Shown piece by piece: positions 17,135 to 24,882 of a stretch of 64,000 nt of DNA (positions are counted from its first letter, which is position 1; the number at the start of each line of letters is the position of its first letter). The stretch is from Actinophytocola sp036402745 (GTDB lineage: Bacteria > Actinomycetota > Actinomycetes > Mycobacteriales > Pseudonocardiaceae). The stretch spans positions 1 to 64,000 of the forward strand of contig NZ_DASWSJ010000087.1 in the NCBI RefSeq assembly GCF_036402745.1, in the 5' to 3' direction. The translations under genes were made by a program, and so were the position numbers. The notes beneath the pieces were generated by a model, which was given only the letters and a program-made list of their open reading frames with translations, was not told the origin of the DNA and ran no database searches.

Positions 17135-19752
17135 CCACACTCAGCAGGATCCGCGGGCCAGTGCGCCGCGGGCTCGACCTGGCCGGCAGCCTCGCCCTCC
17201 TGGTGGTGCTGGTCGTCGTGTCCGCGCTGGGTATGGCCGGGCTGCCCGCGCTCGGCTCCGTGCTCAACCCCGGTGACGGGGTGTGGCGCCTGTCCGCCGA
17301 CGCCGGCGGCGCCAATCCCGAGGACATCACGCTGCCCGACCTCACCAAGCCGGTCACGATCTCGTTCGAGGACAACGGCCTCGCCCACGTCGACGCGCGC
17401 ACCGACCTCGACCTGTTCCGGTCCATCGGCTACCTGCACGCCAGGTTCCGGCTGTTCCAGATGGACCTCACGCGCCGGCAGGCCAACGGCGAGCTCGCCG
17501 AGGTGATCGGTCCGGACGCGCTCGAGTCGGACCGGTTCGAGCGCGATCTCGGCCTGCGCCGCGCGGCCGAGCGGGACTGGAACGCCATGCCCGGCGACGA
17601 CCCGGCCCGCGCCGTGCTGACCGCCTACAGCTCCGGCATCAACACCGCCATCCGCCAGCTCGGCGACGACGACCGGCTGCCGACCCAGTTCACGATGCTG
17701 GACTACGCGCCGCGCGAGTGGACCCCCGTGGACACCCTGGCGGTGCAGCGGCTGGTCGGCCAGAAGATCAGCTACGACTCGCAGGGCGTGCTGATGTCCT
17801 ATGCGGAGCAGGCCCTCGGGAACAAGGTGTTCAAGGCCTGGTTCCCGGACGTGCCGGCCAACGTGCAGCACCCCTACGACAAGGGCCCGTTCACCAAGAA
17901 GCCCCTGGAGGCTCTGCCCGTCACCGCCGACCCCGGCCCGGTCGACCAGAGCAAGGGTGGCAGCGACACGGTGGGCGCCCCCGCCGCGCCCGCGCCGGCC
18001 GACTCCTCGGCCGTCGCGCTCAGCGCCGGCCTCAAGCCGCTCGAGGAACGGCTCGACCGGCTGCCCGAGGGCGCCGTGAACGCCATGGGACACAGCAACT
18101 CGTGGGTCGTGGCCGGCAGCAGGACCGAGTCCGGCAAGCCGATCCTGTCCGCGGACCCGCACCTGCCGCACAGCCTGCCGTCCATCTGGTACCAGGTCGA
18201 GGGGACGAGCCCGGGCTACCACTTCTCCGGCGCCACCACCCCGGGGATCCCGGTGCCACTGCTGGGCAAGACCGACAAGTTCAGCTGGGGCCTGACCGCG
18301 TCCCAGCGCCCGACCACGCTGTACTACGTGGAGAAGACCGACCGCGCCCGGCCGGACCAGTTCTACTGGCGTGGCGCCTGGCGCGACGTGGCCGTCATCG
18401 ACGAGCCGATCAAGGTGCGCGGCGCGGACACGGAGAACCACCAGGTCCGGCTGACCGCCCACGGACCGATCCTCCAGGTCGAGGGACGGACGATGTCGGT
18501 GTGGTGGGCCGGCGTGCTGCCGAGCGACAACCTCGACAGCATCCTCGGCATGCTCAGGTCCACGACCGTCGACCAGTTCCACGAGAGCCTGCGCGGCTGG
18601 GCCACCCCGGCACTGAACTTCTCCTACGCCAACGCCGAGGGCGACATCGCGATGTTCAACGTCGGGGTCGCTCCCCAGGTCGCGAGCCACCTGCCGACGC
18701 TCCCGCTGCCCGGGGACGGGACCGCCGACGTCGTCGGCACGATCGCCTACGACGAGCTGCCGGCGTCGGTGAACCCGCCGGAGGGCTACATCGAGTCCTC
18801 CAACCAGCGCGAGGTGCCCGGCGACTATCCCTACCAGTACTCCACGTCCTACAACTTCGTGGTGCACGGCTGGAAGGACGCCGAGGTCGTCGCCCGGCTG
18901 ACCGCGGGGGACAAGATCTCGCTGGCGGACTCCGCCCGGCTGCAGACCGACTGGCACGACAACAACGCCCGCCAGCTGATCCCGGCGATGCTGAAGGCCC
19001 TGGAGGGCGACAAGCTCAGCCCGACCGAGCGGCGGGTGGCCGACCTGATGTCCACATGGGACTTCAACGCGACGCCGGACGCCGTCCAGCCCGCGTTCTT
19101 CGACTCGTTCAAGAATCGGCTCTCCTGGGCGACGTTCGCGCCGTGGTGGACCCACTACCACGTGAAGCAGAACCCGGGGGAGTACCTGCTGCCGAGGAAC
19201 CCCGACGCGGGCGCCTGGGCGAACGAGACCCTGCGCGCGACCGTGCTCGACTGGGTGCTGAACGATCCCGACAACCCCTTCTTCTCCACGCCGGACGGCA
19301 CGAAGCGCGACGCGACCGACGTGCTCCAGGAGGCCTTCCACCAGACCGTGAAGCAGACGGTCGGCAAGTACGGCGAGGACTTCGCTGGCTGGCGGTACGA
19401 CTCCTACCAGTCCGTCCTGTTCCCGTCGCTGATGGGGTTGTCCTCGCTCGACCGCGGGCCCTACCCGTGGGGCGGCAACCCGCGCACCGTCAACACCTCG
19501 GTCGGCACCCGCGACGACGAGAAGGGCAACCCGCTCAGCAACCTCGCGACCGCCGGGCCCACCTGGCGGATGGACGTCGACTGGGGCACCGGCGAGCAGG
19601 GGACCGTGTTCCCGGCCGGGCAGAGCGAGAACCCCATGTCCCCCTGGTACGACAACGGCATTCCACTGTGGATGAAGGGGAGGCTCTGGCCGATGCGCGA
19701 GGGCGAGGAGATCGAGACCGTGCACACCGTGCGATGGAAGGTGACCCCATGA
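17131..19752 (+). CDS. Exported penicillin acylase-type Ntn hydrolase, probable chain deacylase
   Basis: The protein has 873 residues. It opens with a hydrophobic N-terminal segment (about residues 18-40) that should export or anchor it. The family is made as a precursor that cuts itself before a serine, which becomes the N-terminal nucleophile of the beta chain. Here the cut is expected between His321 and Ser322 in GHSNSWVV, followed by SGKPILSADPHL, a typical penicillin acylase stretch. The alpha chain and spacer lie before it and the beta chain of about 550 residues after it. In pyoverdine synthesis the related enzyme PvdQ removes the fatty acid after export. With a fatty acid ligase at the head of the assembly line, the same job is likely here. 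Quorum-signal or beta-lactam hydrolysis are less likely alternatives. The gene follows a tiny coupled frame and overlaps the next gene as ATGA. Confidence 0.9.
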   Translation: MTTLSRIRGPVRRGLDLAGSLALLVVLVVVSALGMAGLPALGSVLNPGDGVWRLSADAGGANPEDITLPDLTKPVTISFEDNGLAHVDARTDLDLFRSIGYLHARFRLFQMDLTRRQANGELAEVIGPDALESDRFERDLGLRRAAERDWNAMPGDDPARAVLTAYSSGINTAIRQLGDDDRLPTQFTMLDYAPREWTPVDTLAVQRLVGQKISYDSQGVLMSYAEQALGNKVFKAWFPDVPANVQHPYDKGPFTKKPLEALPVTADPGPVDQSKGGSDTVGAPAAPAPADSSAVALSAGLKPLEERLDRLPEGAVNAMGHSNSWVVAGSRTESGKPILSADPHLPHSLPSIWYQVEGTSPGYHFSGATTPGIPVPLLGKTDKFSWGLTASQRPTTLYYVEKTDRARPDQFYWRGAWRDVAVIDEPIKVRGADTENHQVRLTAHGPILQVEGRTMSVWWAGVLPSDNLDSILGMLRSTTVDQFHESLRGWATPALNFSYANAEGDIAMFNVGVAPQVASHLPTLPLPGDGTADVVGTIAYDELPASVNPPEGYIESSNQREVPGDYPYQYSTSYNFVVHGWKDAEVVARLTAGDKISLADSARLQTDWHDNNARQLIPAMLKALEGDKLSPTERRVADLMSTWDFNATPDAVQPAFFDSFKNRLSWATFAPWWTHYHVKQNPGEYLLPRNPDAGAWANETLRATVLDWVLNDPDNPFFSTPDGTKRDATDVLQEAFHQTVKQTVGKYGEDFAGWRYDSYQSVLFPSLMGLSSLDRGPYPWGGNPRTVNTSVGTRDDEKGNPLSNLATAGPTWRMDVDWGTGEQGTVFPAGQSENPMSPWYDNGIPLWMKGRLWPMREGEEIETVHTVRWKVTP

Positions 19753-20234
19753 CAGCGTTCGAGGATCTGCCCACCGCGGTGCGGAGCCCGGCGGGAATGG
19801 CAGGCGTGGCGGCGCTGACCGCTGCCGTGACCATCGCCGGCCTCTGGGTCGGCGGGTGGTGGCCGACGGTCGTGATCGCCGCCGTGGTGACGGTGATGTG
19901 GGCCGGGAAGCGGGCGTGCGTCGCGATGCTCGGCGGCACCGTCGTGGCCTGGGTCGCGCTGGGCTTCTGGCAGAGCGGGAGCCGCGTGCTCGACGTGGCC
20001 GACCTCGTGGGGGAGCTGGCGCTGGACCAGCGCGGCCTGCGCTGGGTGGTCGTCGCGCTCACCGTGCTGTACGCGGCCGTGCTCGCGCTGGCCGGGGCCT
20101 GGGTCGGCGGCGCGGTGCGCCGGCTGGTCGTGGCGTCGCGGGTGAACCGGGACGCCGTCGCGGTGCCGGCGAGCGAGGTGGCCGACGTGGGTGACGAGAT
20201 CGCCGGTGACAGGAAGGAGGCTGAGCATGTCTGA
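19749..20234 (+). CDS. Small polytopic membrane protein of the NRPS operon, unknown function
   Basis: This is a 161-residue protein with about four membrane-spanning segments (roughly residues 16-38, 38-50, 56-74 and 95-118), then a charged C-terminal tail. I do not recognise the family. It overlaps the acylase gene by ATGA and the MbtH gene by 8 bp, so all three are translated together. Its place directly after an exported acylase suggests that it helps anchor, export or deliver substrate to that enzyme, but this is inference from context. Confidence 0.75.
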   Translation: MTAFEDLPTAVRSPAGMAGVAALTAAVTIAGLWVGGWWPTVVIAAVVTVMWAGKRACVAMLGGTVVAWVALGFWQSGSRVLDVADLVGELALDQRGLRWVVVALTVLYAAVLALAGAWVGGAVRRLVVASRVNRDAVAVPASEVADVGDEIAGDRKEAEHV

Positions 20235-20448
20235 GCAGGACGACACCACGCGGTACGCCGTCGTGATCAACGACGAGGAGCAGTACTCGATCTGGGCGGT
20301 GGGCCGGGAGTGCCCGGCCGGGTGGCACGAGGTCGGCGTGGCGGGCACCAAGCAGACCTGCCTCGACCACATCGACCGGGTGTGGACGGACATGCGGCCG
20401 CTGAGCCTGCGGCGGCACATGGCGCGGGCGGCCGAGGCACGGTCGTGA
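20227..20448 (+). CDS. mbtH-like: MbtH-like protein, adenylation domain partner
   Basis: This 73-residue protein carries the MbtH family pattern: N-x-E-x-QYSIW, then GWHEVG, CLDHI, VWTDMRPLSLR. MbtH proteins bind NRPS adenylation domains and are often needed for their solubility and activity. The usual proline after SIW is alanine here. The ATG at 20227 follows AGGAAGGAGG and gives the standard family length, so the upstream in-frame GTG is not needed. The gene overlaps its neighbours at both ends. The partners are presumably the three intact A domains of this operon. Confidence 0.95.
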   Translation: MSEQDDTTRYAVVINDEEQYSIWAVGRECPAGWHEVGVAGTKQTCLDHIDRVWTDMRPLSLRRHMARAAEARS

Positions 20449-20702
20449 TCAGGTACTGCCGGGCCTACCCGGCCGCGCGGCTGGGCCCGTTCCCGGGGGC
20501 GGCCGCCGCGGTCGCCCCAGGGAACGGGCTCGTCTACCTGTGGGACGACTTCTCGGTGACCGCCGAGCCGTTCGCCGGCGCGGCCGTCCTGTTCCCCGGC
20601 GACGACGCCGACTGGCGGGCCTTCTGCGTGGACGGGCTCGGCTTCGACCCCGCCGCGGCGCGGGTCGGCGCCGGCGCCGGCCGGGTGGGGAACTCGCCGT
20701 GA
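20445..20702 (+). CDS. Small hypothetical protein between MbtH and exporter
   Basis: The frame encodes 85 residues and starts at a GTG that overlaps the MbtH stop (GTGA). It ends in a GTGA overlap with the MFS exporter gene. The two tight overlaps support translation. The sequence begins VIRYCRAYPAARLG and contains YLWDDFSVT and DDADWRAFC. No signal peptide, membrane segment or known motif is visible, and I do not recognise the family. A small partner protein for an NRPS or exporter component is possible. Confidence 0.65.
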   Translation: MIRYCRAYPAARLGPFPGAAAAVAPGNGLVYLWDDFSVTAEPFAGAAVLFPGDDADWRAFCVDGLGFDPAAARVGAGAGRVGNSP

Positions 20703-21946
20703 CCGAGCTCGGCGATCCGGTCCTCGACCACGGGCCGGTCACCGCGTCGTGGCGGGACTACGTCGCGCCGTTGCGCCGGCATGACTTCCGCTGGCTGGTC
20801 GGCGGCCAGATGCTCTCGACGCTGGGCGACATGCTGCTCGTCGTCGTGCTGCCGTTCATCGTGCTGGCCGTGGGTGACGCCGGCGACCTGACCCTCGTGC
20901 TCGCCGCACTCGGCATCGCCCGCGCGATCGGTGCCCCGATCGGCGGCGTGCTGGCCGACCGGTGGGACCCGCGGCTGGTCATGCTCGGCACCGACGTGGC
21001 CCGGGCGGCGGTGGTGCTCGGCCTGGTCGCTGTCGCAGCGAACCTCGAACAGGACGGGCTCGTCCTGTTCGGCGTCGGCGTGGCGGTTCTCGGTGCCCTC
21101 GACGGGCTGTTCCTGCCCGCGTACTGGGCGACGGTCCCCACGCTGCTGCCCAAGGACCAGCTCGCCGTCGGCAACGCGGTCGGCGAGTCGCTGCTGGTGT
21201 TCACCGTGATGGCCGGCACTCTCGTCGGCGGCCTCGTCGCGGCGGCGACGGCTCCATCGACCGTCCTGCTCGTCAACGCGGCGACGTTCGTGCTGTCGGC
21301 GTTGACGTTGCTGCGGATGCGTGGCCGGCTGGCCCGCTCCGCACCGGCCGCAGCCGCCGAGGCCGGCGGGTTCCTCGCCTTCGCCCGCGGCTCGGCGTTG
21401 TTCGTGTCGATCATGGTGATGGCGGGCATGCTGAACCTGACGTCGGCCGGAGTCATGAACGTGGCGCTGCCGGTCTTCGTCGACGACACCTCGGCAAGCG
21501 GCGAGGAGATGTTCGGCTTCCTGCTCAGCACGCACGGGGCGGGACTGCTCGCCGGCACGGTCGCGGCCGGGCTCGCCTGGCGGATGCGCCGGCGCGGTTT
21601 GCTCGCCGTCGGGCTGATGGTCGTCGACGGCTTCGCGCTGCTCGCCTTCCCGCACCTGCCGGGCATTGCCGCGCAGCTGGTGGCCACGTTCGTGCTGGGC
21701 CTGGTCGCCGGGGTGCTGAGCGTGCTCGCGGTGACGATCCTGCAGCAGACCGCGCCGGACGCGCTCCGCGGGCGGGTGATGGCGGCCCTGTCCGCGGTGA
21801 CCCTCGGCGCCTACCCGATCTCGGCGACGCTCGTCGGGCTCATCGTGGTCGGCAGCGGCACGACGGCCGCGTTCCTGTTCAGCGCGTTCGGGGTGTTCGC
21901 CGCCGCTGCCATCGGGGCGGCCCGCCGGGCCGTCCGGGACGCGTGA
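20699..21946 (+). CDS. MFS transporter, probable siderophore exporter
   Basis: This 415-residue protein has about twelve hydrophobic segments in two groups of six and the loop pattern GGVLADRWDPRLVM after segment two, typical of the EntS-like branch of the major facilitator superfamily. EntS exports enterobactin, and homologues in actinomycete NRPS operons usually export the peptide made next door. Here it should carry the still-acylated product across the membrane, where the acylase would then trim it. The GTG at 20699 overlaps the upstream stop. Other MFS efflux substrates cannot be excluded from sequence alone. Confidence 0.85.
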   Translation: MTELGDPVLDHGPVTASWRDYVAPLRRHDFRWLVGGQMLSTLGDMLLVVVLPFIVLAVGDAGDLTLVLAALGIARAIGAPIGGVLADRWDPRLVMLGTDVARAAVVLGLVAVAANLEQDGLVLFGVGVAVLGALDGLFLPAYWATVPTLLPKDQLAVGNAVGESLLVFTVMAGTLVGGLVAAATAPSTVLLVNAATFVLSALTLLRMRGRLARSAPAAAAEAGGFLAFARGSALFVSIMVMAGMLNLTSAGVMNVALPVFVDDTSASGEEMFGFLLSTHGAGLLAGTVAAGLAWRMRRRGLLAVGLMVVDGFALLAFPHLPGIAAQLVATFVLGLVAGVLSVLAVTILQQTAPDALRGRVMAALSAVTLGAYPISATLVGLIVVGSGTTAAFLFSAFGVFAAAAIGAARRAVRDA

Positions 21947-21955
21947 GGTGAGCGG

Positions 21956-23857
21956 ATGAGGGAGTCCACGGTGGAGCCACCGCCGGTCCCGGCACTCGAG
22001 GCGCCGTGGCGGATCCGCCGGGTGCGTCCGTGGGGCGCGGACCTGTGCCTGGTGGCCCGCTGGATGAGCGAGCCGCACGTGGCCGACGCCTGGCACCAGG
22101 CCTGGCCGGAGGAGCGGTGGGCCACCGAGGTCGGCGAGCAGCTCGCGGGCGGGCGTTCGGTGCCGTGCCTGGTGTTCCGGCACGACGAGGCGGTGGCCTA
22201 CGTCGAGATCTACCGGCCCGCCTGCGTGCTCCTCGGGTCGTACTACGACGCGGACCCCGGCGACCTCGGCGTGCACATCGCGATTGGCGACGTCGCGAAC
22301 ACGGGCCGGGGCCTCGGCAGCACGCTGCTGCGTGATCTCGCGGACGGGCTGCTGACCGCCGACCCCGCCTGCACGCGGGTCGTCGCGGAGCCGAACATCG
22401 GCAACCTCGCGTCGGTCCGCGCCTTCGGCAAGGCCGGGTTCGGCCGGGACGCGCTCGTCGAGCTGCCGCACAAGACCGCCGCGCTGCTCGTCCACCGGCG
22501 CGAGCCGGGCGCGGCGACCGCGCGGCGCCGCCGCGAGCACGTCGACCTCGTCGGCGTCGGCTTCGGGCCGGCCAACCTGGCCCTGGCGATCGCGCTGCAC
22601 GACCACAACCGGGACGCGGGGCCCCGGGTGGCCGCGACGTTCCTCGAGGCCCAGCCGCGGTTCGGCTGGCACCGGGACATGCTGCTCGACGGCGCGACCG
22701 TGCAGGTGTCCTTCCTCAAGGATCTCGTCACGATGCGGAACCCCAACAGCCCGTTCAGCTTCGTGTCCTACCTGCACGCGAAGAACCGGCTCGCCGACTT
22801 CGTCAACCACAAAAGCCTGTTCCCGTCCCGCATCGAGTTCAACGACTACCTCGAATGGGCGGCCGGGTACTTCGCCGAGCAGGTCGAGTACGGCGCGGAG
22901 GTCCTGGGCATCCGCCCGGTCGTGACCGGCGACCGCATCCGGGAGCTGGAGGTCACCACGCGCAGCGGCGACGGCGCCCTCCGGGTCCGTCGTGGCCGCA
23001 ACGTGGTGATCGCCACCGGCCTGCGCCCGGTCCTGCCGCCCGGTGTCGTCGAGTCGGCGCGGATCTGGCACAGCGACAGGCTGCTGTCCGGGCTCGCGGA
23101 GGTGGCCGGCCGCCAGGTGCGCCGGGTGGTGGTCGTCGGCGCCGGGCAGAGCGCGGCGGAGGCGGTCGAGTACCTGCACCGGTACTTCGACGACGCCGAG
23201 GTGTGTGCCGTCTTCACCCGGGTCGGGTACTCGCCGGCGGACGACAGCCCGTTCGTGAACACGGTCTTCGACCCGGTCGCCGTCGACGACTTCTACGACG
23301 CGCGTGACGAGGCGAAACGGCTGGTGCTCAGCTACCACGCCAACACCAACTACTCGGTGGTCGACACCGAGCTGATCGAGGAGCTGTACCGCCGCAGCTA
23401 CCAGGAGAAGGTGACCGGGCACCAGCGACTCCGCATGCTGAAGCTGTCCCGGGTCGTCTCCGTCACCGACTCCGGCGGCCGGGCCCGGGCGGTCGTCGAG
23501 TCGCTGGCCAGCGGCACCCGCACGGTGCTCGACGCCGACCTCGTCGTGTTCGCCACGGGATACCGCGAGGCGGACGTGTTCGGGCTGCTGGGCGAGCTGG
23601 GGGAGTTCTGTGTGCGGGACGAGCAGGGCCGGCCCCGCATGTCCCGCGACTACCGGATCGAGACGGTGGCCGGCGTCGACTGCGGGATCTACCTGCAGGG
23701 GCCGACCGAGCACACGCACGGCATCGGCTCCGGCCTGCTGTCGCTCGTCGCGGTCCGGGCCGGCGAGATCATCCGGTCCATCGCGGCCCAGCCGCGCCAG
23801 GAGCCGTTGGCCCGCAACGGATCGGCCGAGCGCGCCGGCGTCACGGAGGGAGCATGA
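21956..23857 (+). CDS. Fused N-acetyltransferase / L-ornithine N5-monooxygenase
   Basis: This 633-residue protein joins two enzymes. Residues about 15-180 are a GNAT acyltransferase of the IucB/MbtK type (GLGSTLLRDL, EPNIGNLASVRAFGKAGF). Residues about 195-600 are a SidA/IucD-type flavin monooxygenase with an FAD motif GVGFGPANLAL (about 200), an NADPH motif GAGQSAAE (about 395) and the FATGY motif (about 531). Such monooxygenases hydroxylate the side-chain amine of ornithine or lysine, and the acyltransferase then forms a hydroxamate, a strong iron ligand. Having both on one chain allows direct handover. This is the clearest sign that the operon makes a siderophore. Ornithine rather than lysine is my preference, but the sequence does not settle it. 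The stop overlaps the next gene as ATGA. Confidence 0.92.
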   Translation: MRESTVEPPPVPALEAPWRIRRVRPWGADLCLVARWMSEPHVADAWHQAWPEERWATEVGEQLAGGRSVPCLVFRHDEAVAYVEIYRPACVLLGSYYDADPGDLGVHIAIGDVANTGRGLGSTLLRDLADGLLTADPACTRVVAEPNIGNLASVRAFGKAGFGRDALVELPHKTAALLVHRREPGAATARRRREHVDLVGVGFGPANLALAIALHDHNRDAGPRVAATFLEAQPRFGWHRDMLLDGATVQVSFLKDLVTMRNPNSPFSFVSYLHAKNRLADFVNHKSLFPSRIEFNDYLEWAAGYFAEQVEYGAEVLGIRPVVTGDRIRELEVTTRSGDGALRVRRGRNVVIATGLRPVLPPGVVESARIWHSDRLLSGLAEVAGRQVRRVVVVGAGQSAAEAVEYLHRYFDDAEVCAVFTRVGYSPADDSPFVNTVFDPVAVDDFYDARDEAKRLVLSYHANTNYSVVDTELIEELYRRSYQEKVTGHQRLRMLKLSRVVSVTDSGGRARAVVESLASGTRTVLDADLVVFATGYREADVFGLLGELGEFCVRDEQGRPRMSRDYRIETVAGVDCGIYLQGPTEHTHGIGSGLLSLVAVRAGEIIRSIAAQPRQEPLARNGSAERAGVTEGA

Positions 23858-24870
23858 CCTTCGGTGTGGTGGGCACGGGACACAGCCTGGGCGAGGAGGT
23901 GCCGGTCGACGCTGCGGTGACCGAGTACCTGCCGGACCCGCGGGCGATCCGCGGCTGGGGCTACCGCGCGTTCCACCGCGCGCCGGCCGGGGTCGGGCTG
24001 ACCGACCTCGCGGTGCTGGCCGCGCAGAAGGCGCTGGCGGGTGCCGGTGTCGCGGCGGCCGACCTCGACCTCGTGGTGCTCGCGATGTCCGACATCCCCG
24101 AGTACCTCTACTGGGACGCGGCCGCGGCGGTGCAGGCCGGGCTGGCCGCGCACCGCGCCGAGGCGGTGCTCGCCAACCAGGCGTGTGGCGGCGGGGTGAC
24201 GGCGTTCGACACGGTCGCCGGCCGGTTCGCCACCCACGAGGACCATCGCGTGGCACTGATCGTCGGCGCGAACCGGGTGTGCGAGGCGTACTGCAACCGC
24301 ATGGCCCTCAACACCTGCGTCAACGGCGACGGGGCCGCCGCGGTCGTGGTCCGCCGCGGCCACCCGGCCTGGCAGTGGCTCGTGACCGAGACGGTCACCG
24401 ACGGGCGGCACGCGGACCTCCTGCGCCTTCCCGCCGGTGGCGCCGCGCGCCCGTTCACGGCCGGGTCCGCGGGCAGCATGCGGATCGGCAGCGCCTACGA
24501 CCGGCTCGAGGCCCGCTACGGCGCCGACGTCGTGGCGATGGCCGAGTTCGCCGGCATGACGCTCCGGCGCACCCGCCAGGTGCTGGAGCGGGCGTGCGAA
24601 CGGGCCGGCGTGGCGCCCGGCTCGGTCGCGCGGATCGTCCACCTCCACGACAACCTGCCCGCGCTCACCGACCTCGCGGGTGAGCTGGGCGTGCCGCTGT
24701 CCCGGACGAACGCCGACCTCGCCGCGGCCCACGGTCACCTCGGCTGCGCGGACCAGTTGCTCGGGATCGACCACCTGATCGCGTCCGGCGAGCTCGCGCC
24801 GGGCGACGTGGTCGCCCTGACGAGTGTGGGCAGCGGCATGCACTGGGCGTGCACGCTGCTCCAGGTGTGA
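23854..24870 (+). CDS. Ketoacyl-ACP synthase III-like acyltransferase
   Basis: This 338-residue protein has the thiolase fold of FabH-type enzymes. The nucleophile is Cys111 in NQACGGG, with His263 or His265 in VHLHDN. The third FabH residue, an asparagine, is missing. In its place is GHLGCAD with Asp300. KASIII-like acyltransferases such as CerJ use a Cys-His-Asp triad and move acyl groups to oxygen or nitrogen rather than making carbon-carbon bonds. With the next two genes (FkbH-like, ACP) it forms the gene order seen at the start of tetronate clusters such as abyssomicin. It may move a glyceryl-derived group from the ACP to the peptide, or take part in chain release. Confidence 0.85.
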   Translation: MTFGVVGTGHSLGEEVPVDAAVTEYLPDPRAIRGWGYRAFHRAPAGVGLTDLAVLAAQKALAGAGVAAADLDLVVLAMSDIPEYLYWDAAAAVQAGLAAHRAEAVLANQACGGGVTAFDTVAGRFATHEDHRVALIVGANRVCEAYCNRMALNTCVNGDGAAAVVVRRGHPAWQWLVTETVTDGRHADLLRLPAGGAARPFTAGSAGSMRIGSAYDRLEARYGADVVAMAEFAGMTLRRTRQVLERACERAGVAPGSVARIVHLHDNLPALTDLAGELGVPLSRTNADLAAAHGHLGCADQLLGIDHLIASGELAPGDVVALTSVGSGMHWACTLLQV

Positions 24871-24882
24871 AGGAAGGACGGG

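Noticed and set aside
20191..20226. Earlier in-frame GTG for the MbtH gene
   Set aside because: It adds residues absent from the family, and the ATG at 20227 has a strong AGGAAGGAGG site.
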